Part shown: positions 18,452 through 31,761 of the stretch, piece by piece
How the letters are laid out: each line of letters starts with the position of its first letter
Position numbering within the stretch: the stretch's first letter is position 1
Source of the DNA: Lentibacillus salicampi
GTDB lineage: Bacteria > Bacillota > Bacilli > Bacillales > Amphibacillaceae
Assembly (NCBI RefSeq): GCF_004565465.1
Contig: NZ_SRHY01000014.1
Location: 1 to 63,722 of the forward strand
Direction: 5' to 3'
Length of the DNA: 63,722 bases
Notes under the pieces: generated by a model
The model's database searches: none
The model's input: the letters and a program-made list of their open reading frames with translations, nothing else
Told to the model about the DNA's origin: nothing
Position numbers and translations under genes: made by a program

Positions 18452-18955
18452 TTATCCTAACAGTTCTTCTACAGATTTGCCGCGTAGTTTAGCTACGTTT
18501 TCAGCTGTTTTCAGATTTGTTAAGCCATTTAGTGTTGCACGAATCACATTGATTGGTGTATTGGAACCAAGGGATCTTGTCACGATATCACCAACACCTG
18601 CAAGCTCAAGGATAGCACGGGTAGGACCGCCAGAAATAACTCCTGTACCTTCTTTTGCAGGTTTCATCAAAATATTGCCGGAACCGAATTGGCCATGAAT
18701 TTGATGTGGGATGGTAGTTTCGACCATCGGTACTTCAATCAGATTTTTCTTTGCATCATCAACAGCCTTTTTAATCGCTTCTGGTACTTCTTTAGCCTTA
18801 CCGGTTCCAAAGCCGACATGGCCATTTTTATCGCCGACTACAACCAATGCGGCAAAACGAAAATTCCGTCCACCCTTGACAACTTTCGCAACACGGTTTA
18901 TCGCAACAACGCGTTCTTCTAAATCTAAATTGTTTGGATCAATACTCGTTACCAT
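18452..18955 (-). CDS. rpsE: Ribosomal protein S5
   Basis: 167 residues. Conserved [14 protein letters not shown] (double-stranded RNA-binding region and spectinomycin-site loop) and [12 protein letters not shown]. No insertion or deletion in the loop where spectinomycin-resistance changes occur is apparent. Confidence 0.98.
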   Translation of the reverse strand: MVTSIDPNNLDLEERVVAINRVAKVVKGGRNFRFAALVVVGDKNGHVGFGTGKAKEVPEAIKKAVDDAKKNLIEVPMVETTIPHQIHGQFGSGNILMKPAKEGTGVISGGPTRAILELAGVGDIVTRSLGSNTPINVIRATLNGLTNLKTAENVAKLRGKSVEELLG

Positions 18956-18979
18956 TCATGTCCCTCCTTTTTTTAGCGA

Positions 18980-19342
18980 TTAAAATTCCAGACCAGCCTC
19001 ACGGGCGGCATCTGCTAATGCTTTTATGCGTCCATGATAAAGGTAACCTCCACGGTCAAATACAACGGATTGATGGCCTTTATCCTTCGCACGTTTGGCA
19101 ACCAATGCTCCTACTTGTTCAGCTGCTTCTACATTACCGGTAGCTTCCAGGCTTAATTCATTATCAGTAGTGGAAGCACTTGCTAACGTAACGCCGTTAA
19201 TGTCATCAATTAATTGTGCATAAATGTGTTTATTTGAACGATACACATTCAGACGTGGACGATCTTCCGTCCCAAATATATTTTTCCGGACACGTGAATG
19301 TCTTTTTTTGCGCAGATCGTTTTTGTCAGGCTTTGTAATCAT
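18980..19342 (-). CDS. rplR: Ribosomal protein L18
   Basis: 120 residues ([20 protein letters not shown] ... [17 protein letters not shown]). Binds 5S rRNA in the central protuberance together with L5. Full length. Confidence 0.98.
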   Translation of the reverse strand: MITKPDKNDLRKKRHSRVRKNIFGTEDRPRLNVYRSNKHIYAQLIDDINGVTLASASTTDNELSLEATGNVEAAEQVGALVAKRAKDKGHQSVVFDRGGYLYHGRIKALADAAREAGLEF

Positions 19343-19373
19343 TCAGGTCACTCCTTTCTGCTCCCGGCTGAAC

Positions 19374-19910
19374 TTACTTAGCTGTTTTACCTTCTTTGCG
19401 GCGTACTAGTTCGCCTTCATAGCGAATCCCTTTTCCTTTATACGGTTCAGGCGGTCTGATTGCCCGAATATTTGCAGCAACGCCACCAACCAATTCTTTA
19501 TCGATACCCTTTACGGTCAATTTCGTATTTTGCGGAACGTCAATTTCAATACCATCGATTGATTCAATTTCAACCGGGTGGGAATAGCCAGCATTGACAA
19601 CGACTTTGTCTCCTTGTTTTTGGGCACGATACCCAACCCCAGTGATCTCAAGTGATTTTTCGAATCCTTTATGAACTCCTTCAATCATATTGGCGATCAT
19701 GCTGCGGGTTGTGCCGTGCAGTGCCCGGTGCTCCTTGTGATCACTTGGGCGTTCAACAGTCAGCACGTTATCGTTTATAACGATTTTCATATCCGGGTGA
19801 ACATTCCTTTTCAGTTCACCTTTTGGACCTTTTACGGTTACACAATTGCCATCAAGGTTGACTTCTACACCTTCTGAAATCTCAACTGGTTTCAGTCCGA
19901 TACGGGACAT
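19374..19910 (-). CDS. rplF: Ribosomal protein L6
   Basis: 178 residues from the ATG at 19910 ([17 protein letters not shown]); an ATG 9 nt upstream is in frame but not the conserved start. Two tandem RNA-binding repeats; conserved C-terminal [14 protein letters not shown]. Confidence 0.97.
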   Translation of the reverse strand: MSRIGLKPVEISEGVEVNLDGNCVTVKGPKGELKRNVHPDMKIVINDNVLTVERPSDHKEHRALHGTTRSMIANMIEGVHKGFEKSLEITGVGYRAQKQGDKVVVNAGYSHPVEIESIDGIEIDVPQNTKLTVKGIDKELVGGVAANIRAIRPPEPYKGKGIRYEGELVRRKEGKTAK

Positions 19911-19940
19911 ACCATACACCTCCTGTCTTAAAAGTATAAA

Positions 19941-20339
19941 TTACCATACGTATGCCAGTACTTCGCCGCCAACAGCCTGTGAGCGTGCTTCTTTGTCGGA
20001 AAGTACACCATTTGATGTTGATACGATTGCGATACCTAAACCATTTAGTACACGAGGCACCTCAGAAGCTTTTACATAAACACGCAACCCAGGCTTACTG
20101 ATGCGTTTGATACCTGTAATGACACGTTCTTCATTGGAACCGTACTTCATAAATATACGCAGAATGCCCTGTTTGCTGTCTTCAATAAATTCATAATCGC
20201 GGACAAATCCTTCGCGTTTTAGAATATCAGCAATTTCTTTTTTTAAATTGGAAGCCGGAAGCTCCAGTCTCTCATGACGTACCATGTTGGCATTACGTAT
20301 ACGAGTCAGCATATCTGCAATTGGGTCTGTCATAACCAT
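19941..20339 (-). CDS. rpsH: Ribosomal protein S8
   Basis: 132 residues ([18 protein letters not shown] ... GGEVLAYVW), full length. Binds 16S rRNA helix 21. Confidence 0.98.
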   Translation of the reverse strand: MVMTDPIADMLTRIRNANMVRHERLELPASNLKKEIADILKREGFVRDYEFIEDSKQGILRIFMKYGSNEERVITGIKRISKPGLRVYVKASEVPRVLNGLGIAIVSTSNGVLSDKEARSQAVGGEVLAYVW

Positions 20340-20369
20340 TACTACATTACCTCCTTCCCGAATCGGGGT

Positions 20370-21112
<743 letters not shown>

Positions 21113-21138
21113 TACGAGAGCCTCCTTTCGCCTGCGAA

Positions 21139-21450
21139 CTAATTATCGATTGCTTCTCCGGATTTTTTTGCGATACGGATCTTTTTGCCATCACGATTTT
21201 CATAGCCAACACGGGTCGGCTCACCGGATTTGGGGTCTATTAACATGACATTGGAAACATGAATGGGAGCTTCCTGGTTCAGAATGCCGCCCTGTGGATT
21301 GTCCTGTGAAGGTTTGGCATGTTTTTTAGTCATGTTAACACCTTCGACCAATACACGTTCCTTCTTTGGATATGCTTCTAAAATGGTTCCTTCATTTCCA
21401 CGGCTTTTACCGCTCAATACTTTTACTTTGTCACCTTTTTTGACATGCAT
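21139..21450 (-). CDS. rplX: Ribosomal protein L24
   Basis: 103 residues with N-terminal KOW motif ([19 protein letters not shown]). Assembly-initiating 50S protein near the tunnel exit. Confidence 0.98.
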   Translation of the reverse strand: MHVKKGDKVKVLSGKSRGNEGTILEAYPKKERVLVEGVNMTKKHAKPSQDNPQGGILNQEAPIHVSNVMLIDPKSGEPTRVGYENRDGKKIRIAKKSGEAIDN

Positions 21451-21491
21451 CTCTTGCGCACCTCCTTGACAAGGCTTTTCATTAATCTTAC

Positions 21492-21860
21492 TTATAAAAC
21501 TTCCGGAGCCAGAGATACGATTTTCATGAATTTAGCATCACGTAATTCACGTGCAACCGGCCCAAAAATACGCGTTCCCCGAGGACCTTTATCATCACGG
21601 ACAATTACGGCAGCATTTTCATCAAAACGAATATAGGATCCGTCATTACGACGTACGCCGGACTTCGAACGAACGATAACGGCTTTAACAATTTCACCTT
21701 TTTTGACAACGCCCCCTGGTGTTGCGTGTTTCACCGTACAAACAATAACATCGCCAATATTAGCCGTTTTGCGGCCGGATCCGCCCAAAACTTTAATGGT
21801 TTTCACTTCACGGGCACCAGAGTTATCTGCAACTTTTAAACTCGTTTCTTGTTGAATCAT
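21492..21860 (-). CDS. rplN: Ribosomal protein L14
   Basis: 122 residues ([20 protein letters not shown] ... [10 protein letters not shown]), highly conserved, at the 30S-50S interface. Confidence 0.98.
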   Translation of the reverse strand: MIQQETSLKVADNSGAREVKTIKVLGGSGRKTANIGDVIVCTVKHATPGGVVKKGEIVKAVIVRSKSGVRRNDGSYIRFDENAAVIVRDDKGPRGTRIFGPVARELRDAKFMKIVSLAPEVL

Positions 21861-21903
21861 ATCGCTTTGACCTCCCTTCGGATACCAACTGACAAAACTT
21901 TAA

Positions 21904-22167
21904 TTATATGATAACCGCTTCTTCAACGACTTTTACCAGACGGAAACGCTTTGTAGCCGATAGCGGACGGGTTTCCATGATTTGAACCACGTCACCAGTT
22001 TTTGCTTCGTTATTCTCATCATGTGTCTTGAATTTTTTTGAATACTTAACACGCTTGCCGTACAATTGATGAAATTTATACGTTTCAACCAAAACAGTGA
22101 TGGTTTTATCCATTTTGTCTGATACGACACGGCCTGTGTATGCTTTACGATTATTACGCTCACTCAT
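21904..22167 (-). CDS. rpsQ: Ribosomal protein S17
   Basis: 87 residues, OB fold, with conserved [10 protein letters not shown] and [12 protein letters not shown] segments. Confidence 0.98.
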   Translation of the reverse strand: MSERNNRKAYTGRVVSDKMDKTITVLVETYKFHQLYGKRVKYSKKFKTHDENNEAKTGDVVQIMETRPLSATKRFRLVKVVEEAVII

Positions 22168-22190
22168 ATTGAGGCGAACCTCCTCTCAGG

Positions 22191-22391
22191 TTAATTATTA
22201 ACGCTTAGTTCACGTTGACGTGCGACGGTTTTCAAGCGGGCAATGGATTTTTTCACTTCACCAATTCGTGCTGTGTTTTCCAATTGACCGGTTGCTAATT
22301 GAAAGCGTAAATTAAAGAGTTCTTCTTTTAACGATTTGACATTTTGTTCAATTTCGGCAGTGGTTAATTCTCTGATTTCATTAGCTTTCAT
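22191..22391 (-). CDS. rpmC: Ribosomal protein L29
   Basis: 66 residues from the ATG at 22391 ([16 protein letters not shown]), the conserved start; it overlaps the rplP stop region by 11 nt. Two-helix protein at the tunnel exit, part of the SRP/trigger-factor docking area with L23. Confidence 0.97.
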   Translation of the reverse strand: MKANEIRELTTAEIEQNVKSLKEELFNLRFQLATGQLENTARIGEVKKSIARLKTVARQRELSVNN

Positions 22392-22815
22392 TTGATTCAC
22401 CACCAATTTCTTCGCGCTTTACGAATTTTGTTTTAATCGGCAGTTTATGGGAAGCAAGTCTCAACGCTTCACGTGCCACTTCTTCCGGTACACCTGCAAT
22501 TTCAAACATGATTTTCCCTGGCTTAACAACTGCTACCCAGCCTTCTGGAGCACCTTTACCGGAACCCATACGGACTTCGAGGGGTTTTGCAGTATATGGT
22601 TTGTCAGGGAATATTTTAATCCAAACTTTACCGCCACGTTTCATGTAGCGCGTCATGGCGATACGGGCTGCTTCGATTTGGCGGCTCGTGATCCAGGTCG
22701 CCTCAACTGCCTGTAAGCCATATTCACCGAAAGCTACTGTTTTTCCACCTTTTGCCTGGCCTTTCATGCGGCCGCGGTGTTCTTTACGATATTTAACACG
22801 TTTAGGCATTAACAT
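22381..22815 (-). CDS. rplP: Ribosomal protein L16
   Basis: 144 residues ([19 protein letters not shown]...). Contacts A-site tRNA; full length. Confidence 0.98.
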   Translation of the reverse strand: MLMPKRVKYRKEHRGRMKGQAKGGKTVAFGEYGLQAVEATWITSRQIEAARIAMTRYMKRGGKVWIKIFPDKPYTAKPLEVRMGSGKGAPEGWVAVVKPGKIMFEIAGVPEEVAREALRLASHKLPIKTKFVKREEIGGESNES

Positions 22816-22833
22816 AATGCATGTCCCCCTTCC

Positions 22834-23475
22834 TTATTGGTCAGTTTTAGCTGGAAGGATTTCTCCACGATAGATCCACACTTTGACACCCAATTTACCA
22901 TACGTTGTGTCTGCTTCTGCTGTACCGTAGTCAATGTCAGCACGAAGCGTGTGCAATGGAACAGTTCCTTCGCTGTAAGATTCCGCACGGGCAATATCAG
23001 CTCCAGCCAAACGTCCGGAAACTTGAGTTCTAATACCTTTTGCTCCTCCGCGCATTGCACGTTGAATCGTTTGCTTTTGTGCACGGCGAAAAGAAATACG
23101 ATTTTCAAGCTGACGGGCAATGTTTTCAGCAACCAATGTTGCATTCAAGTCTACTTTCTTGATTTCAACAATGTTGATGTGAACCCGTTTGCCTGTCAAG
23201 CTGTTTAATGATTTCCTCAGTGCTTCGACTTCAGAACCGCCTTTTCCGATGACCATTCCCGGTTTTCCGGTATGGATCGTAATGTTCACACGGTTTGCCG
23301 CACGTTCAATGTCAATATGCGAAACAGCAGCTGTCCGAAGGCGATTTTCAAGGTATTCCCTGATTTTAATATCTTCATGCAATAAGTCTGCATAGTCTTT
23401 GCCGGCATACCATTTGGACTCCCAATCATGGATGACACCGACACGAAAACCTTTAGGATTTACTTTTTGGCCCAC
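22834..23475 (-). CDS. rpsC: Ribosomal protein S3
   Basis: 213 residues. Type II KH domain with [14 protein letters not shown] (about 78-91) and C-terminal domain; lines the mRNA entry pore of the 30S subunit. Confidence 0.98.
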   Translation of the reverse strand: MGQKVNPKGFRVGVIHDWESKWYAGKDYADLLHEDIKIREYLENRLRTAAVSHIDIERAANRVNITIHTGKPGMVIGKGGSEVEALRKSLNSLTGKRVHINIVEIKKVDLNATLVAENIARQLENRISFRRAQKQTIQRAMRGGAKGIRTQVSGRLAGADIARAESYSEGTVPLHTLRADIDYGTAEADTTYGKLGVKVWIYRGEILPAKTDQ

Positions 23476-23478
23476 TGA

Positions 23479-23820
23479 TTATCCCTCCTCTTTTTCTGAT
23501 ACCACAACTGTTACATGGCTTGTGCGTTTATTGATCTGGCTCGCGCGTCCTTGTGCACGTGGGCGAAAACGTTTCAAAGTGACACCTTCGTCAACAAATA
23601 CCTCAGATATGACCAGATTGTCCGGTTCCATTTCGTAATTGTGTTCTGCATTCGCAACAGCAGAATTCAAAACCTTTTCGACAACTGGCGAAGCACCACG
23701 CTGTGTATGACGCAGAATAGCGATCGCTTCACCAACCTCTTTTCCTCGAATCAAATCGACAACTAACCGTGCTTTACGAGGAGCAATACGAACTGATTTC
23801 GCAACGGCTTTTGCTTGCAT
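23479..23820 (-). CDS. rplV: Ribosomal protein L22
   Basis: 113 residues ([20 protein letters not shown] ...). The long beta hairpin at the tunnel constriction (about 80-100, [15 protein letters not shown]) shows no insertion. Confidence 0.98.
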   Translation of the reverse strand: MQAKAVAKSVRIAPRKARLVVDLIRGKEVGEAIAILRHTQRGASPVVEKVLNSAVANAEHNYEMEPDNLVISEVFVDEGVTLKRFRPRAQGRASQINKRTSHVTVVVSEKEEG

Positions 23821-23838
23821 GTAGAGTACCTCCTCTCA

Positions 23839-24117
23839 TTAGCGTTTTGTTTTCCTGTCATCACCGGAGTGTCCTTTAAACGTACGGCTTGGAGCAAATT
23901 CACCTAATTTATGACCGACCATATCTTCTGTTACATAGACTGGCACGTGCTTGCGGCCATCATAAACAGCAATGGTATGCCCGACAAAGTTAGGAAAAAT
24001 CGTTGAACGGCGTGACCAGGTTTTAATCACTTTCTTTTTATCGGATTCATTTAAACTCTCAACCTTTTTCATAAGATGATCATCTGCAAAAGGTCCTTTT
24101 TTCAAACTGCGGCCCAT
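23839..24117 (-). CDS. rpsS: Ribosomal protein S19
   Basis: 92 residues ([15 protein letters not shown] ... [11 protein letters not shown]), 30S head protein, normal length. Confidence 0.98.
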   Translation of the reverse strand: MGRSLKKGPFADDHLMKKVESLNESDKKKVIKTWSRRSTIFPNFVGHTIAVYDGRKHVPVYVTEDMVGHKLGEFAPSRTFKGHSGDDRKTKR

Positions 24118-24174
24118 GGATAAACCTCCTTTCGCAATTAAACGATGGATTACGTCCTCCGTTAAAATGTCCGG

Positions 24175-25005
24175 TTATTTTTTACGTTTACGTACAATAT
24201 ATTTATCTGTAGGCTTATTGCGTTTACGAGTCTTGTAACCGACCGTCGGCATACCCCAAGGTGATACTGGTGATTTAAGGCCAATTGGTGCACGGCCTTC
24301 ACCACCGCCATGCGGGTGATCATTAGGGTTCATAACAGAACCGCGGACGGTCGGGCGCTTGCCTAACCAGCGGGAGCGGCCTGCCTTGCCCACACGAACC
24401 AATTCATGTTCAACATTACCGACTTGACCGATTGTAGCACGGCAGTCAGATAAGATTAAGCGGACCTCATCGGACGCCAGACGAACAAGTGTATATTTAC
24501 CTTCACGTCCAAGAACCTGTGCATCAGCACCGGCTGAACGTACCAGCTGAGCGCCGCGTCCTGGCTTAAGTTCGACGTTATGAATCGTTGTACCAACAGG
24601 GATATCTTTTAGTTTCAATGCATTCCCAAGTTTAATATCGGCATTTTCGCCTGATTCAATTTTTTGTCCTGTTTTGACGCCTTTCGGGGCCAAAATATAA
24701 CGTTTTTCGCCATCGGCATAATGGATTAAAGCGATATTGGCTGAACGGTTCGGATCATATTCGATCGTAGCAACGCGTCCTGGTATGCCATCTTTATCGC
24801 GTTTAAAGTCAATCAGACGGTATTGACGCTTATGGCCACCACCCTGATGACGAACTGTCAATTTTCCTTGGTTATTACGTCCGCCACGTTTGTAGAGTGG
24901 CCTTAACAACGTCTTCTCCGGTGTAGTCGTTGTGATTTCTGCATAGTCAGACGCAGACATATTACGATGACCATTTGACGTTGGTTTGAATTTTTTAATC
25001 GCCAT
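24175..25005 (-). CDS. rplB: Ribosomal protein L2
   Basis: 276 residues. The conserved peptidyl-transferase-proximal segment [15 protein letters not shown] (around residue 228) carries the key His. Full length. Confidence 0.98.
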   Translation of the reverse strand: MAIKKFKPTSNGHRNMSASDYAEITTTTPEKTLLRPLYKRGGRNNQGKLTVRHQGGGHKRQYRLIDFKRDKDGIPGRVATIEYDPNRSANIALIHYADGEKRYILAPKGVKTGQKIESGENADIKLGNALKLKDIPVGTTIHNVELKPGRGAQLVRSAGADAQVLGREGKYTLVRLASDEVRLILSDCRATIGQVGNVEHELVRVGKAGRSRWLGKRPTVRGSVMNPNDHPHGGGEGRAPIGLKSPVSPWGMPTVGYKTRKRNKPTDKYIVRKRKK

Positions 25006-25033
25006 TGTTTTCCCTCCTTCTCATACTTATTAC

Positions 25034-25321
25034 TTAGCCTTCAAAGAAATCAAGTGCTTTAGAATCCTCGGAAAGCTGCACAATCGCTTTTTTACGATCG
25101 GGACGAAAACCGCCATAACGGCCCATCCGCTTGAATTTACCTTTAAGATTCATGGTATTGACGCGTTCTACTTTCACATCAAAGACAAGTTGCACTGCAT
25201 CTTTGATTTCCGTTTTGTTCGCTTTAGGACTTACTTCGAACGTATACTTGTTCTCCGCCATCAGATCAGCGGAATGTTCTGTAATGACGGGGCGCTTTAT
25301 AATATCACGCGGGTCTTTCAT
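25034..25321 (-). CDS. rplW: Ribosomal protein L23
   Basis: 95 residues ([20 protein letters not shown]...). Tunnel-exit protein that docks trigger factor and SRP. Starts within the rplD stop (4-nt overlap). Confidence 0.98.
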   Translation of the reverse strand: MKDPRDIIKRPVITEHSADLMAENKYTFEVSPKANKTEIKDAVQLVFDVKVERVNTMNLKGKFKRMGRYGGFRPDRKKAIVQLSEDSKALDFFEG

Positions 25322-25944
25322 TGTGCAAGCACCTCCCCTGCTTTCTCAGCTGCATCTTTGGTGATGATCAGCTTGTCATGCGTCAGCAAGTCTAACACAT
25401 TCACTTCTCCCACCGTCAGCACGTGTGCATTTGGAAGATTGTTTGCCGAGCGGATAACATTTTCATCTTTATCAGCTGTTACAATCAGTGCTTTTGTATC
25501 AACGTTCAAGGCGTCGAGCATTTTGACGACTTCTTTTGTTTTTGGCGCATCAATCGCAATATCATCCAAAACAACCAGATTATCTTCTGCTGTTTTAGAA
25601 GAATAAGCAGATTTCAACGCTAAACGACGTACCTTTTTAGGCAGCTTATAGCTATAGCTGCGTGGTGTCGGTCCAAAAACAGTTCCACCGCCAACCCATT
25701 GCGGTGCACGGATTGAACCTTGACGAGCGCGGCCTGTGCCTTTTTGGCGCCATGGTTTGCGACCTCCGCCTCTCACTTCCGAACGGTTTTTCACGTCGTG
25801 TGTACCCTGACGTGTTGAGGCACGCTGCATCAAAACGGCTTCATGCAGTACATGTGTATTGGGCTCAATACCAAAAACTGAATCATTCAATTCAACGTCT
25901 CCAGCTTGAGATCCGTCTTGTTTTAATAGTGCTACTTTAGGCAT
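25318..25944 (-). CDS. rplD: Ribosomal protein L4
   Basis: 208 residues with the extended tunnel loop ([19 protein letters not shown], about 46-64), where macrolide-resistance changes cluster in other species; no insertion apparent. 26 nt after rplC. Confidence 0.98.
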   Translation of the reverse strand: MPKVALLKQDGSQAGDVELNDSVFGIEPNTHVLHEAVLMQRASTRQGTHDVKNRSEVRGGGRKPWRQKGTGRARQGSIRAPQWVGGGTVFGPTPRSYSYKLPKKVRRLALKSAYSSKTAEDNLVVLDDIAIDAPKTKEVVKMLDALNVDTKALIVTADKDENVIRSANNLPNAHVLTVGEVNVLDLLTHDKLIITKDAAEKAGEVLAQ

Positions 25945-25970
25945 GACATATCCTCCCTTCGTGTATGTGA

Positions 25971-26600
25971 TTAGTTAGCCTTTATGGCACTCGTTATTTT
26001 GACAAATGATTTTTTTGCACCTGGAATATTGCCTTTGATTAACAACAGGTTGCGTTCTGTATCAACTTTAACAACTTCAAGGTTTTGAATGGTGACCTGT
26101 TTGCCACCCATTTGACCGGGTAGTTTTTTACCTTTGAACACATGCATTGAGTTGATGTCACCCAACGTACCAGGTCCTCTGTGATAGTGAGACCCGTGTG
26201 TCTCCGGTCCGCGCTGTTGTCCGTGGCGCTTAATGGCCCCCTGGAAACCTTTACCCTTCGTCGTGCCCGTGACATCGATTTTGTCACCAGACTCAAAAGC
26301 ATCTACAGCAATCTCCTGACCAACATCATATTCATCAGGGCTTGCGTTACGGATTTCACGAACGTAGCGCTTAGGGGTTGTGTTTGCTTTTTCAGCATGA
26401 CCCTTTTCCGCTTTGTTTGAACGTGCTTCCTTTTTATCTGCAAAGCCAAGTTGCAGTGCTTCATAGCCGTCGTTTTCCAATGTTCTTTTTTGCAGAACGA
26501 TGTTAGGCTCAGCTTGAATGACAGTTACCGGTGTCAGTTCACCCTCTTCAGAAAAGAGTTGTGTCATGCCGATTTTGCGGCCTAAGATTCCTTTCGTCAT
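25971..26600 (-). CDS. rplC: Ribosomal protein L3
   Basis: 209 residues ([16 protein letters not shown]...), with the central finger ([20 protein letters not shown]) that approaches the peptidyl transferase centre. Confidence 0.98.
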   Translation of the reverse strand: MTKGILGRKIGMTQLFSEEGELTPVTVIQAEPNIVLQKRTLENDGYEALQLGFADKKEARSNKAEKGHAEKANTTPKRYVREIRNASPDEYDVGQEIAVDAFESGDKIDVTGTTKGKGFQGAIKRHGQQRGPETHGSHYHRGPGTLGDINSMHVFKGKKLPGQMGGKQVTIQNLEVVKVDTERNLLLIKGNIPGAKKSFVKITSAIKAN

Positions 26601-26628
26601 CCGTTACACCTCCTATAATTTCATTCAT

Positions 26629-26961
<333 letters not shown>

Positions 26962-27103
26962 TTATAATAGAGCTGCTCCATGAAAATTTCTTGATAACCG
27001 GCCATGGCAAAGGGGCCGGGTGTATCAACAACCTTCCACTTCATCGCCTTTTGACCAACATTAATATTATACAAAAAATGTGTGGTCAATGCAATCCCTT
27101 TTT

Positions 27104-27173
27104 GTAACGTCAGATAGTTACTTGATGACCTTATAAGAAAAATCGCTCATTCACTAAACACGCGCGAATACGA
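27104..27173 (-). repeat. Hairpin repeat family 3, copy in the rpsJ leader
   Basis: On the minus strand: CGTATTCG ... TTTAGTGAATGAGCGATTTTTCTTATAAGG ... CTGACGTTAC (split here for length). The same ~75-bp unit occurs at 40634-40710 and 61543-61618 on the plus strand. It lies between the S10 promoter and rpsJ, so it should be transcribed as part of the leader. The rest of 26938-27615 holds the promoter, repeat family 1 copy B and the tuf terminator. Confidence 0.75.
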
Positions 27174-27210
27174 GGTTTATCAGGATAACTATGAGATTGC
27201 ACATCTGTGA

Positions 27211-27239
27211 ATTATACTAGCTTATAACCCTGATTGCAA
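27211..27239 (-). promoter_or_regulatory. SigA promoter of the S10 operon
   Basis: -35 TTGCAA (27239-27234), 17-bp spacer, -10 TATAAT (27216-27211). Start of transcription expected near 27204, about 267 nt before rpsJ. Confidence 0.8.
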
Positions 27240-27322
27240 GGGCTGAAGGCGATTTTTTGCAATGAATTTTCATTTAGCCTTCTTTGTTTAGACTTTGATG
27301 GTCAAAAAACGCCGCAATTGAG

Positions 27323-27527
27323 ATAAACTGCGACGTAGCGAAAATTTTCATAGAAAGCTGTGCTGCTCTGATTACCGCTTAGAGCTTGGAAACGCTCCGG
27401 CAAAACCCGCTTCCATGGGCACGGCCTCAGCCTCCTCGGAAAGCATCCGCCCGAAGCGACCCCGGACGGTGGGGCGAAAAGTGGACGTACTTATAGAAAC
27501 CATTCCAGCACTTACGTCGCAGTTTAT
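27323..27527. repeat. MITE-like repeat family 1, copy B
   Basis: 205-bp element with perfect 15-bp terminal inverted repeats ATAAACTGCGACGTA (27323-27337) and TACGTCGCAGTTTAT (27513-27527). The GC-rich interior shares GGGCACGGCCTCAGCCTCC, CCCCGGACGGTGGG and ACTTATAGAAA with the other copies. No open reading frame. Located between tuf and the S10 promoter. Confidence 0.85.
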
Positions 27528-27570
27528 GGATTTTGTGTATAAATTAATAAAGCTTTACGTTTTAATATAA

Positions 27571-27604
27571 AAAAACAGGCAACGTCGTCACGCTGCCTGT
27601 TTTT
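27571..27604. terminator. Terminator behind tuf
   Basis: 11-bp stem AAAAACAGGCA (27571-27581) / TGCCTGTTTTT (27594-27604), loop of 12 nt, T-run on the minus strand; 12 nt after the tuf stop. Confidence 0.9.
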
Positions 27605-27615
27605 AGGGAATCTAC

Positions 27616-28806
27616 TTACTTTTCAATTTGTGTAACAACGCCGGATCCAACCGTACGGCCGCCTTCACGGATAGAGAAGCGTGTACCGTCTTCAATGGCG
27701 ATTGGTGAAATCAATTCAACTGTCATTTCGATGTTGTCACCAGGCATAACCATTTCGACGCCTTCTGGAAGTGTGATGACACCCGTAACGTCCGTTGTAC
27801 GGAAATAGAACTGCGGACGATAGTTGGCAAAGAATGGCGTATGGCGTCCACCTTCGTCTTTGGACAACACGTAAACTTCCGCTTTAAAGTTTGTGTGTGG
27901 TGTGATCGAACCTGGCTTGGACAGTACCTGGCCCCGGTTGATGTCTTCACGGTTAACACCACGAAGAAGCGCACCGATGTTGTCACCAGCTTCAGCATAA
28001 TCAAGCAGCTTACGGAACATTTCCACACCAGTTACTGTTGTTTTTCTTGAGTCTTCAGCAAGACCGACGATTTCAACTTCGTCACCGACTTTAACGGTTC
28101 CGCGTTCAACACGGCCGGTTGCAACAGTACCACGACCAGTGATGGAGAATACGTCCTCAACAGGCATCATGAACGCCTTGTCATGGTCACGCTCAGGTGT
28201 TGGGATGTATTCGTCAATAGCTGCCATAAGTTCATAGATTTTTTCTTCGTATTCTGATTCGCCTTCAAGTGCTTTCAAAGCTGAACCTTTAACGACTGGA
28301 ATATCGTCTCCAGGGAAGTCATATTCTGTTAGAAGATCGCGAACTTCCATTTCAACCAATTCGAGCAGTTCTTCGTCGTCTACCATGTCAACTTTGTTAA
28401 GGAATACAACGATTGCCGGAACACCAACGTTACGTGAAAGCAGAATGTGCTCACGAGTCTGTGGCATTGGACCATCAGCTGCGGATACAACCAGAATCGC
28501 ACCGTCCATTTGAGCTGCACCAGTGATCATGTTTTTAACATAGTCAGCGTGTCCAGGGCAGTCAACGTGTGCATAGTGACGATTTTCTGTTTCATACTCC
28601 ACGTGGGAAGTCGCGATGGTAATACCGCGTTCTTTTTCCTCTGGAGCATGGTCGATTTCATCAAAGTTCATTGCAGTACCTTCACCGGATTGCTTATGCA
28701 ATGTAGTTGTGATAGCTGCAGTCAGCGTTGTTTTACCATGGTCAACGTGTCCGATTGTTCCAATATTCACGTGACTTTTCGAACGGTCAAATTTTTCTTT
28801 AGACAT
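27616..28806 (-). CDS. tuf: Elongation factor Tu
   Basis: 396 residues. GTPase motifs GHVDHGKTT (about 18-26), DCPGHADY (about 81-88) and NKVD (about 136-139), then the two beta-barrel domains. Delivers aminoacyl-tRNA to the ribosome. Last gene of the str operon, 121 nt after fusA, followed by a terminator. Confidence 0.99.
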   Translation of the reverse strand: MSKEKFDRSKSHVNIGTIGHVDHGKTTLTAAITTTLHKQSGEGTAMNFDEIDHAPEEKERGITIATSHVEYETENRHYAHVDCPGHADYVKNMITGAAQMDGAILVVSAADGPMPQTREHILLSRNVGVPAIVVFLNKVDMVDDEELLELVEMEVRDLLTEYDFPGDDIPVVKGSALKALEGESEYEEKIYELMAAIDEYIPTPERDHDKAFMMPVEDVFSITGRGTVATGRVERGTVKVGDEVEIVGLAEDSRKTTVTGVEMFRKLLDYAEAGDNIGALLRGVNREDINRGQVLSKPGSITPHTNFKAEVYVLSKDEGGRHTPFFANYRPQFYFRTTDVTGVITLPEGVEMVMPGDNIEMTVELISPIAIEDGTRFSIREGGRTVGSGVVTQIEK

Positions 28807-28927
28807 GTATAGTTCCTCCTTTAAGAAAATAAAAGTGTTTTTTAAGATTTATTGAAAGGCCGAATAAACTGTTGAGCTTATCCATAGCCTTCAATAAAGT
28901 TATACGTCAGATCAAGGGAAAAATCAA

Positions 28928-31006
28928 TTATTCTCCTGCATTTTTCTTGATAATTTCTTCAGAAATGCTCTTTGGCACTTCTTCATAATGATCAAAGTGC
29001 ATTGTGAACGTTCCGCGTCCCTGGGTGTTAGACCTTAACGATGTGGCATAGCCGAACATCTCAGATAGCGGTACAAATGACTTAACAAGCTGTGACGGTC
29101 CGCGCGGTTCCATACCATCTACACGGCCGCGGCGTGATGTCACATCTCCCATGATGTCACCCATGTACTCTTCAGGAATGACAATTTCAACTTTCATCAT
29201 TGGTTCCAGCAGTACCGGGCTACATTTAGCCTTAGCCTCTCTGAGAGCCATCGATCCGGCAATTTTAAAAGCCATTTCGTTTGAGTCAACATCATGATAG
29301 CTTCCATCATATAATGTTGCCTTCACATCAATGAGTGGATAACCCGCTAACACACCATTTTCCATTGCTTCATTAATACCTGAATCAACAGATGCAATAT
29401 ATTCACGCGGTATAACGCCACCAACGATTTTGTTTTGGAATTCATAGCCGGCACCTTCATCATTTGGTTCAAATTTAACCCAAACATGTCCGTACTGTCC
29501 GCGTCCACCGGATTGACGTATGAATTTCCCTTCAACCTCAGCAGATCCACGGAACGTTTCACGGTAGGCCACCTGAGGGTTACCAACTTGTGCTTCAACC
29601 TTGAATTCGGCTTTCAGGCGGTTAACGATAACATCGAGATGCAATTCGCCCATACCGGAGATGATAGTCTGGCCTGTTTCAGCATCGGTTTCCGTCTTAA
29701 ATGTCGGGTCTTCTTCTGCCAGCTTGGCCAATGCAATTCCCATCTTATCCTGATCAGCTTTTGTTTTGGGCTCAATGGCGACCTTAATAACCGGGTCCGG
29801 AAATTCCATGGATTCAAGTATAACAGGATCTTTTTCAGCGCATAGCGTTTCCCCGGTCGATGTGTCTTTCAGTCCTATACCCGCGGCAATTTCACCGGCA
29901 TGCACGGTTTTGATTTCCTCACGGGAATTGGCGTGCATTTGCAGAATGCGCCCGACGCGTTCCCGCTTATCTTTAACAGAGTTTTTAACATATGAGCCGG
30001 AATCCAATGTACCGGAATATACCCGGAAAAATGTCAGCTTACCGACATATGGATCCGTCATCACCTTGAATGCAAGTGCTGAAAAAGGTGCGCTATCATC
30101 AGAAGGACGTGTTGTCTCTTCTTCTGTATCAGGCTCAAATCCTTCAATTGGTGGGACGTCTGTTGGAGATGGAAGGTAGTCAATGACACCATCCAATACC
30201 AATTGAACACCTTTATTTTTAAATGCCGAACCACAATAAACCGGATAAAAGTCAACATTCAATGTCGCTGTGCGGATTGCCTTTTTCAGCTCGTCGTTAG
30301 AGATCTCTTCTCCTTCAAGATATTGCATCATAAGATCTTCATCAACATCTGCTACAGATTCAATCAGCTCTGCACGAAGTTCTTCTGCCTTTTGCTTGTA
30401 TTCATCAGGGATTTCGCGAGCGTCTGCACGCGTTCCAAGCTCATCTTCATAGTAAAAGGCTTGCATGGTAATGAGGTCGATAATACCTTCAAAATTGTCT
30501 TCGGCACCGATTGGCAGCTGAACGGCATGAGCATTTGCGCCCAAGCGTTCCTTCAATGTGTTGGTCGAATAAAGAAAATCTGCGCCAACTTTATCCATTT
30601 TGTTGACAAACACAATTCTTGGTACACCGTATGTTGTTGCTTGGCGCCATACGGTCTCTGTCTGCGGTTCCACGCCTGACTGTGCATCCAGAACGGTCAC
30701 CGCTCCATCAAGCACACGCAACGAACGTTCAACTTCAACTGTGAAATCCACGTGGCCCGGTGTATCAATAATGTTTATACGGTGATTTTTCCATTGGGCA
30801 GTGGTTGCAGCAGAAGTAATCGTAATACCACGTTCTTGTTCCTGCTCCATCCAGTCCATCTGTGATGCACCTTCATGGGTTTCACCAATTTTGTGAATGC
30901 GTCCTGTGTAGAAAAGAATACGTTCAGTCGTAGTGGTCTTACCTGCATCAATGTGTGCCATAATCCCAATATTACGCGTCTTTTCCAAGGAGAACTCTCT
31001 GGCCAT
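28928..31006 (-). CDS. fusA: Elongation factor G
   Basis: 692 residues from the ATG at 31006 ([20 protein letters not shown]), the conserved start; the longer reading from 31045 lies in repeat sequence. GTPase motifs [24 protein letters not shown]; five-domain translocase. Confidence 0.98.
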   Translation of the reverse strand: MAREFSLEKTRNIGIMAHIDAGKTTTTERILFYTGRIHKIGETHEGASQMDWMEQEQERGITITSAATTAQWKNHRINIIDTPGHVDFTVEVERSLRVLDGAVTVLDAQSGVEPQTETVWRQATTYGVPRIVFVNKMDKVGADFLYSTNTLKERLGANAHAVQLPIGAEDNFEGIIDLITMQAFYYEDELGTRADAREIPDEYKQKAEELRAELIESVADVDEDLMMQYLEGEEISNDELKKAIRTATLNVDFYPVYCGSAFKNKGVQLVLDGVIDYLPSPTDVPPIEGFEPDTEEETTRPSDDSAPFSALAFKVMTDPYVGKLTFFRVYSGTLDSGSYVKNSVKDKRERVGRILQMHANSREEIKTVHAGEIAAGIGLKDTSTGETLCAEKDPVILESMEFPDPVIKVAIEPKTKADQDKMGIALAKLAEEDPTFKTETDAETGQTIISGMGELHLDVIVNRLKAEFKVEAQVGNPQVAYRETFRGSAEVEGKFIRQSGGRGQYGHVWVKFEPNDEGAGYEFQNKIVGGVIPREYIASVDSGINEAMENGVLAGYPLIDVKATLYDGSYHDVDSNEMAFKIAGSMALREAKAKCSPVLLEPMMKVEIVIPEEYMGDIMGDVTSRRGRVDGMEPRGPSQLVKSFVPLSEMFGYATSLRSNTQGRGTFTMHFDHYEEVPKSISEEIIKKNAGE

Positions 31007-31051
31007 GTATTCTTCTCCTTTCTCTTGAAAGCTTTTATTTGTCAAATTTGC

Positions 31052-31245
31052 CAGCTCCAGCGCCCAGCGACTAGTGGACTTTCCTCACCTCGGGCCTGCA
31101 GGATGCAGGTCAGTTCGACGTTGGCGATTGACGTGGTGTACTTAGTCGAACATCCGCTGTAAGTCAACATCGCCTTCCTTTGGTCGCCGTGTTTCCTTTA
31201 TCTCCTATGGCTCAGTCCAGCCCATACGTCGCTAAACGGGCGCTT
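31052..31245. repeat. Repeat family 4, copy between fusA and rpsG
   Basis: About 194 bp ending in AGCGCCC (31059-31065) and GGGCGCT (31238-31244). Shares GCGCCCGTTTAGC, GAGATAAAGGAAACA, GATGTTGACTTA and GCTGGGCGCTGG with the element at 61191-61410, in opposite orientation. Fills the 250-bp gap in the str operon. Confidence 0.72.
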
Positions 31246-31256
31246 CCGCTTTAAAA

Positions 31257-31727
31257 TTACCAGCGATAGTGGGCAAATGCTTTGTTTGCCTCTGCCATCT
31301 TGTGTAATTCTTCGCGTCGTTTAACGGAAGCCCCGGTATTATTTGAAGCATCCATAATTTCATTGGCAAGACGCTCTTCCATTGTTTTTTCTCCACGGAG
31401 ACGTGAATAATTTACAATATAGCGCAGTCCCAATGCCTGACGACGTTCTGGGCGCACTTCCATTGGCACCTGGTAGTTCGAACCACCAACACGGCGTGCA
31501 CGCACTTCCAGAACAGGCATGACATTTTTCATAGCTTGTTCAAAAACCTCCATTGCATTCTGTCCGCTTCTTTCCGAGACTAGCGAAAATGCATTATAGA
31601 GAATCTTTTGTGCTTTACCCCGTTTACCATGTATCATAATCTGATTGATCAAACGTGTTACCAGTTTTGAATTGTATAGCGGGTCGGGTAAAACATCACG
31701 TTTAGGTACTGGTCCTTTACGTGGCAT
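31257..31727 (-). CDS. rpsG: Ribosomal protein S7
   Basis: 156 residues from the ATG at 31727 ([20 protein letters not shown]); the reading from 31745 only adds codons over the Shine-Dalgarno. S7 nucleates the 30S head. Confidence 0.98.
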   Translation of the reverse strand: MPRKGPVPKRDVLPDPLYNSKLVTRLINQIMIHGKRGKAQKILYNAFSLVSERSGQNAMEVFEQAMKNVMPVLEVRARRVGGSNYQVPMEVRPERRQALGLRYIVNYSRLRGEKTMEERLANEIMDASNNTGASVKRREELHKMAEANKAFAHYRW

Positions 31728-31761
31728 ATGTCCCCCTCCTTTCACTGAATTTATAAAGGGC

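Noticed and set aside
24986..25606. 206-codon plus-strand frame opposite rplW and rplD
   Set aside because: Antisense shadow of two ribosomal protein genes, no start signals.
30203..30679. 158-codon plus-strand frame opposite fusA
   Set aside because: Shadow frame caused by codon bias in fusA.
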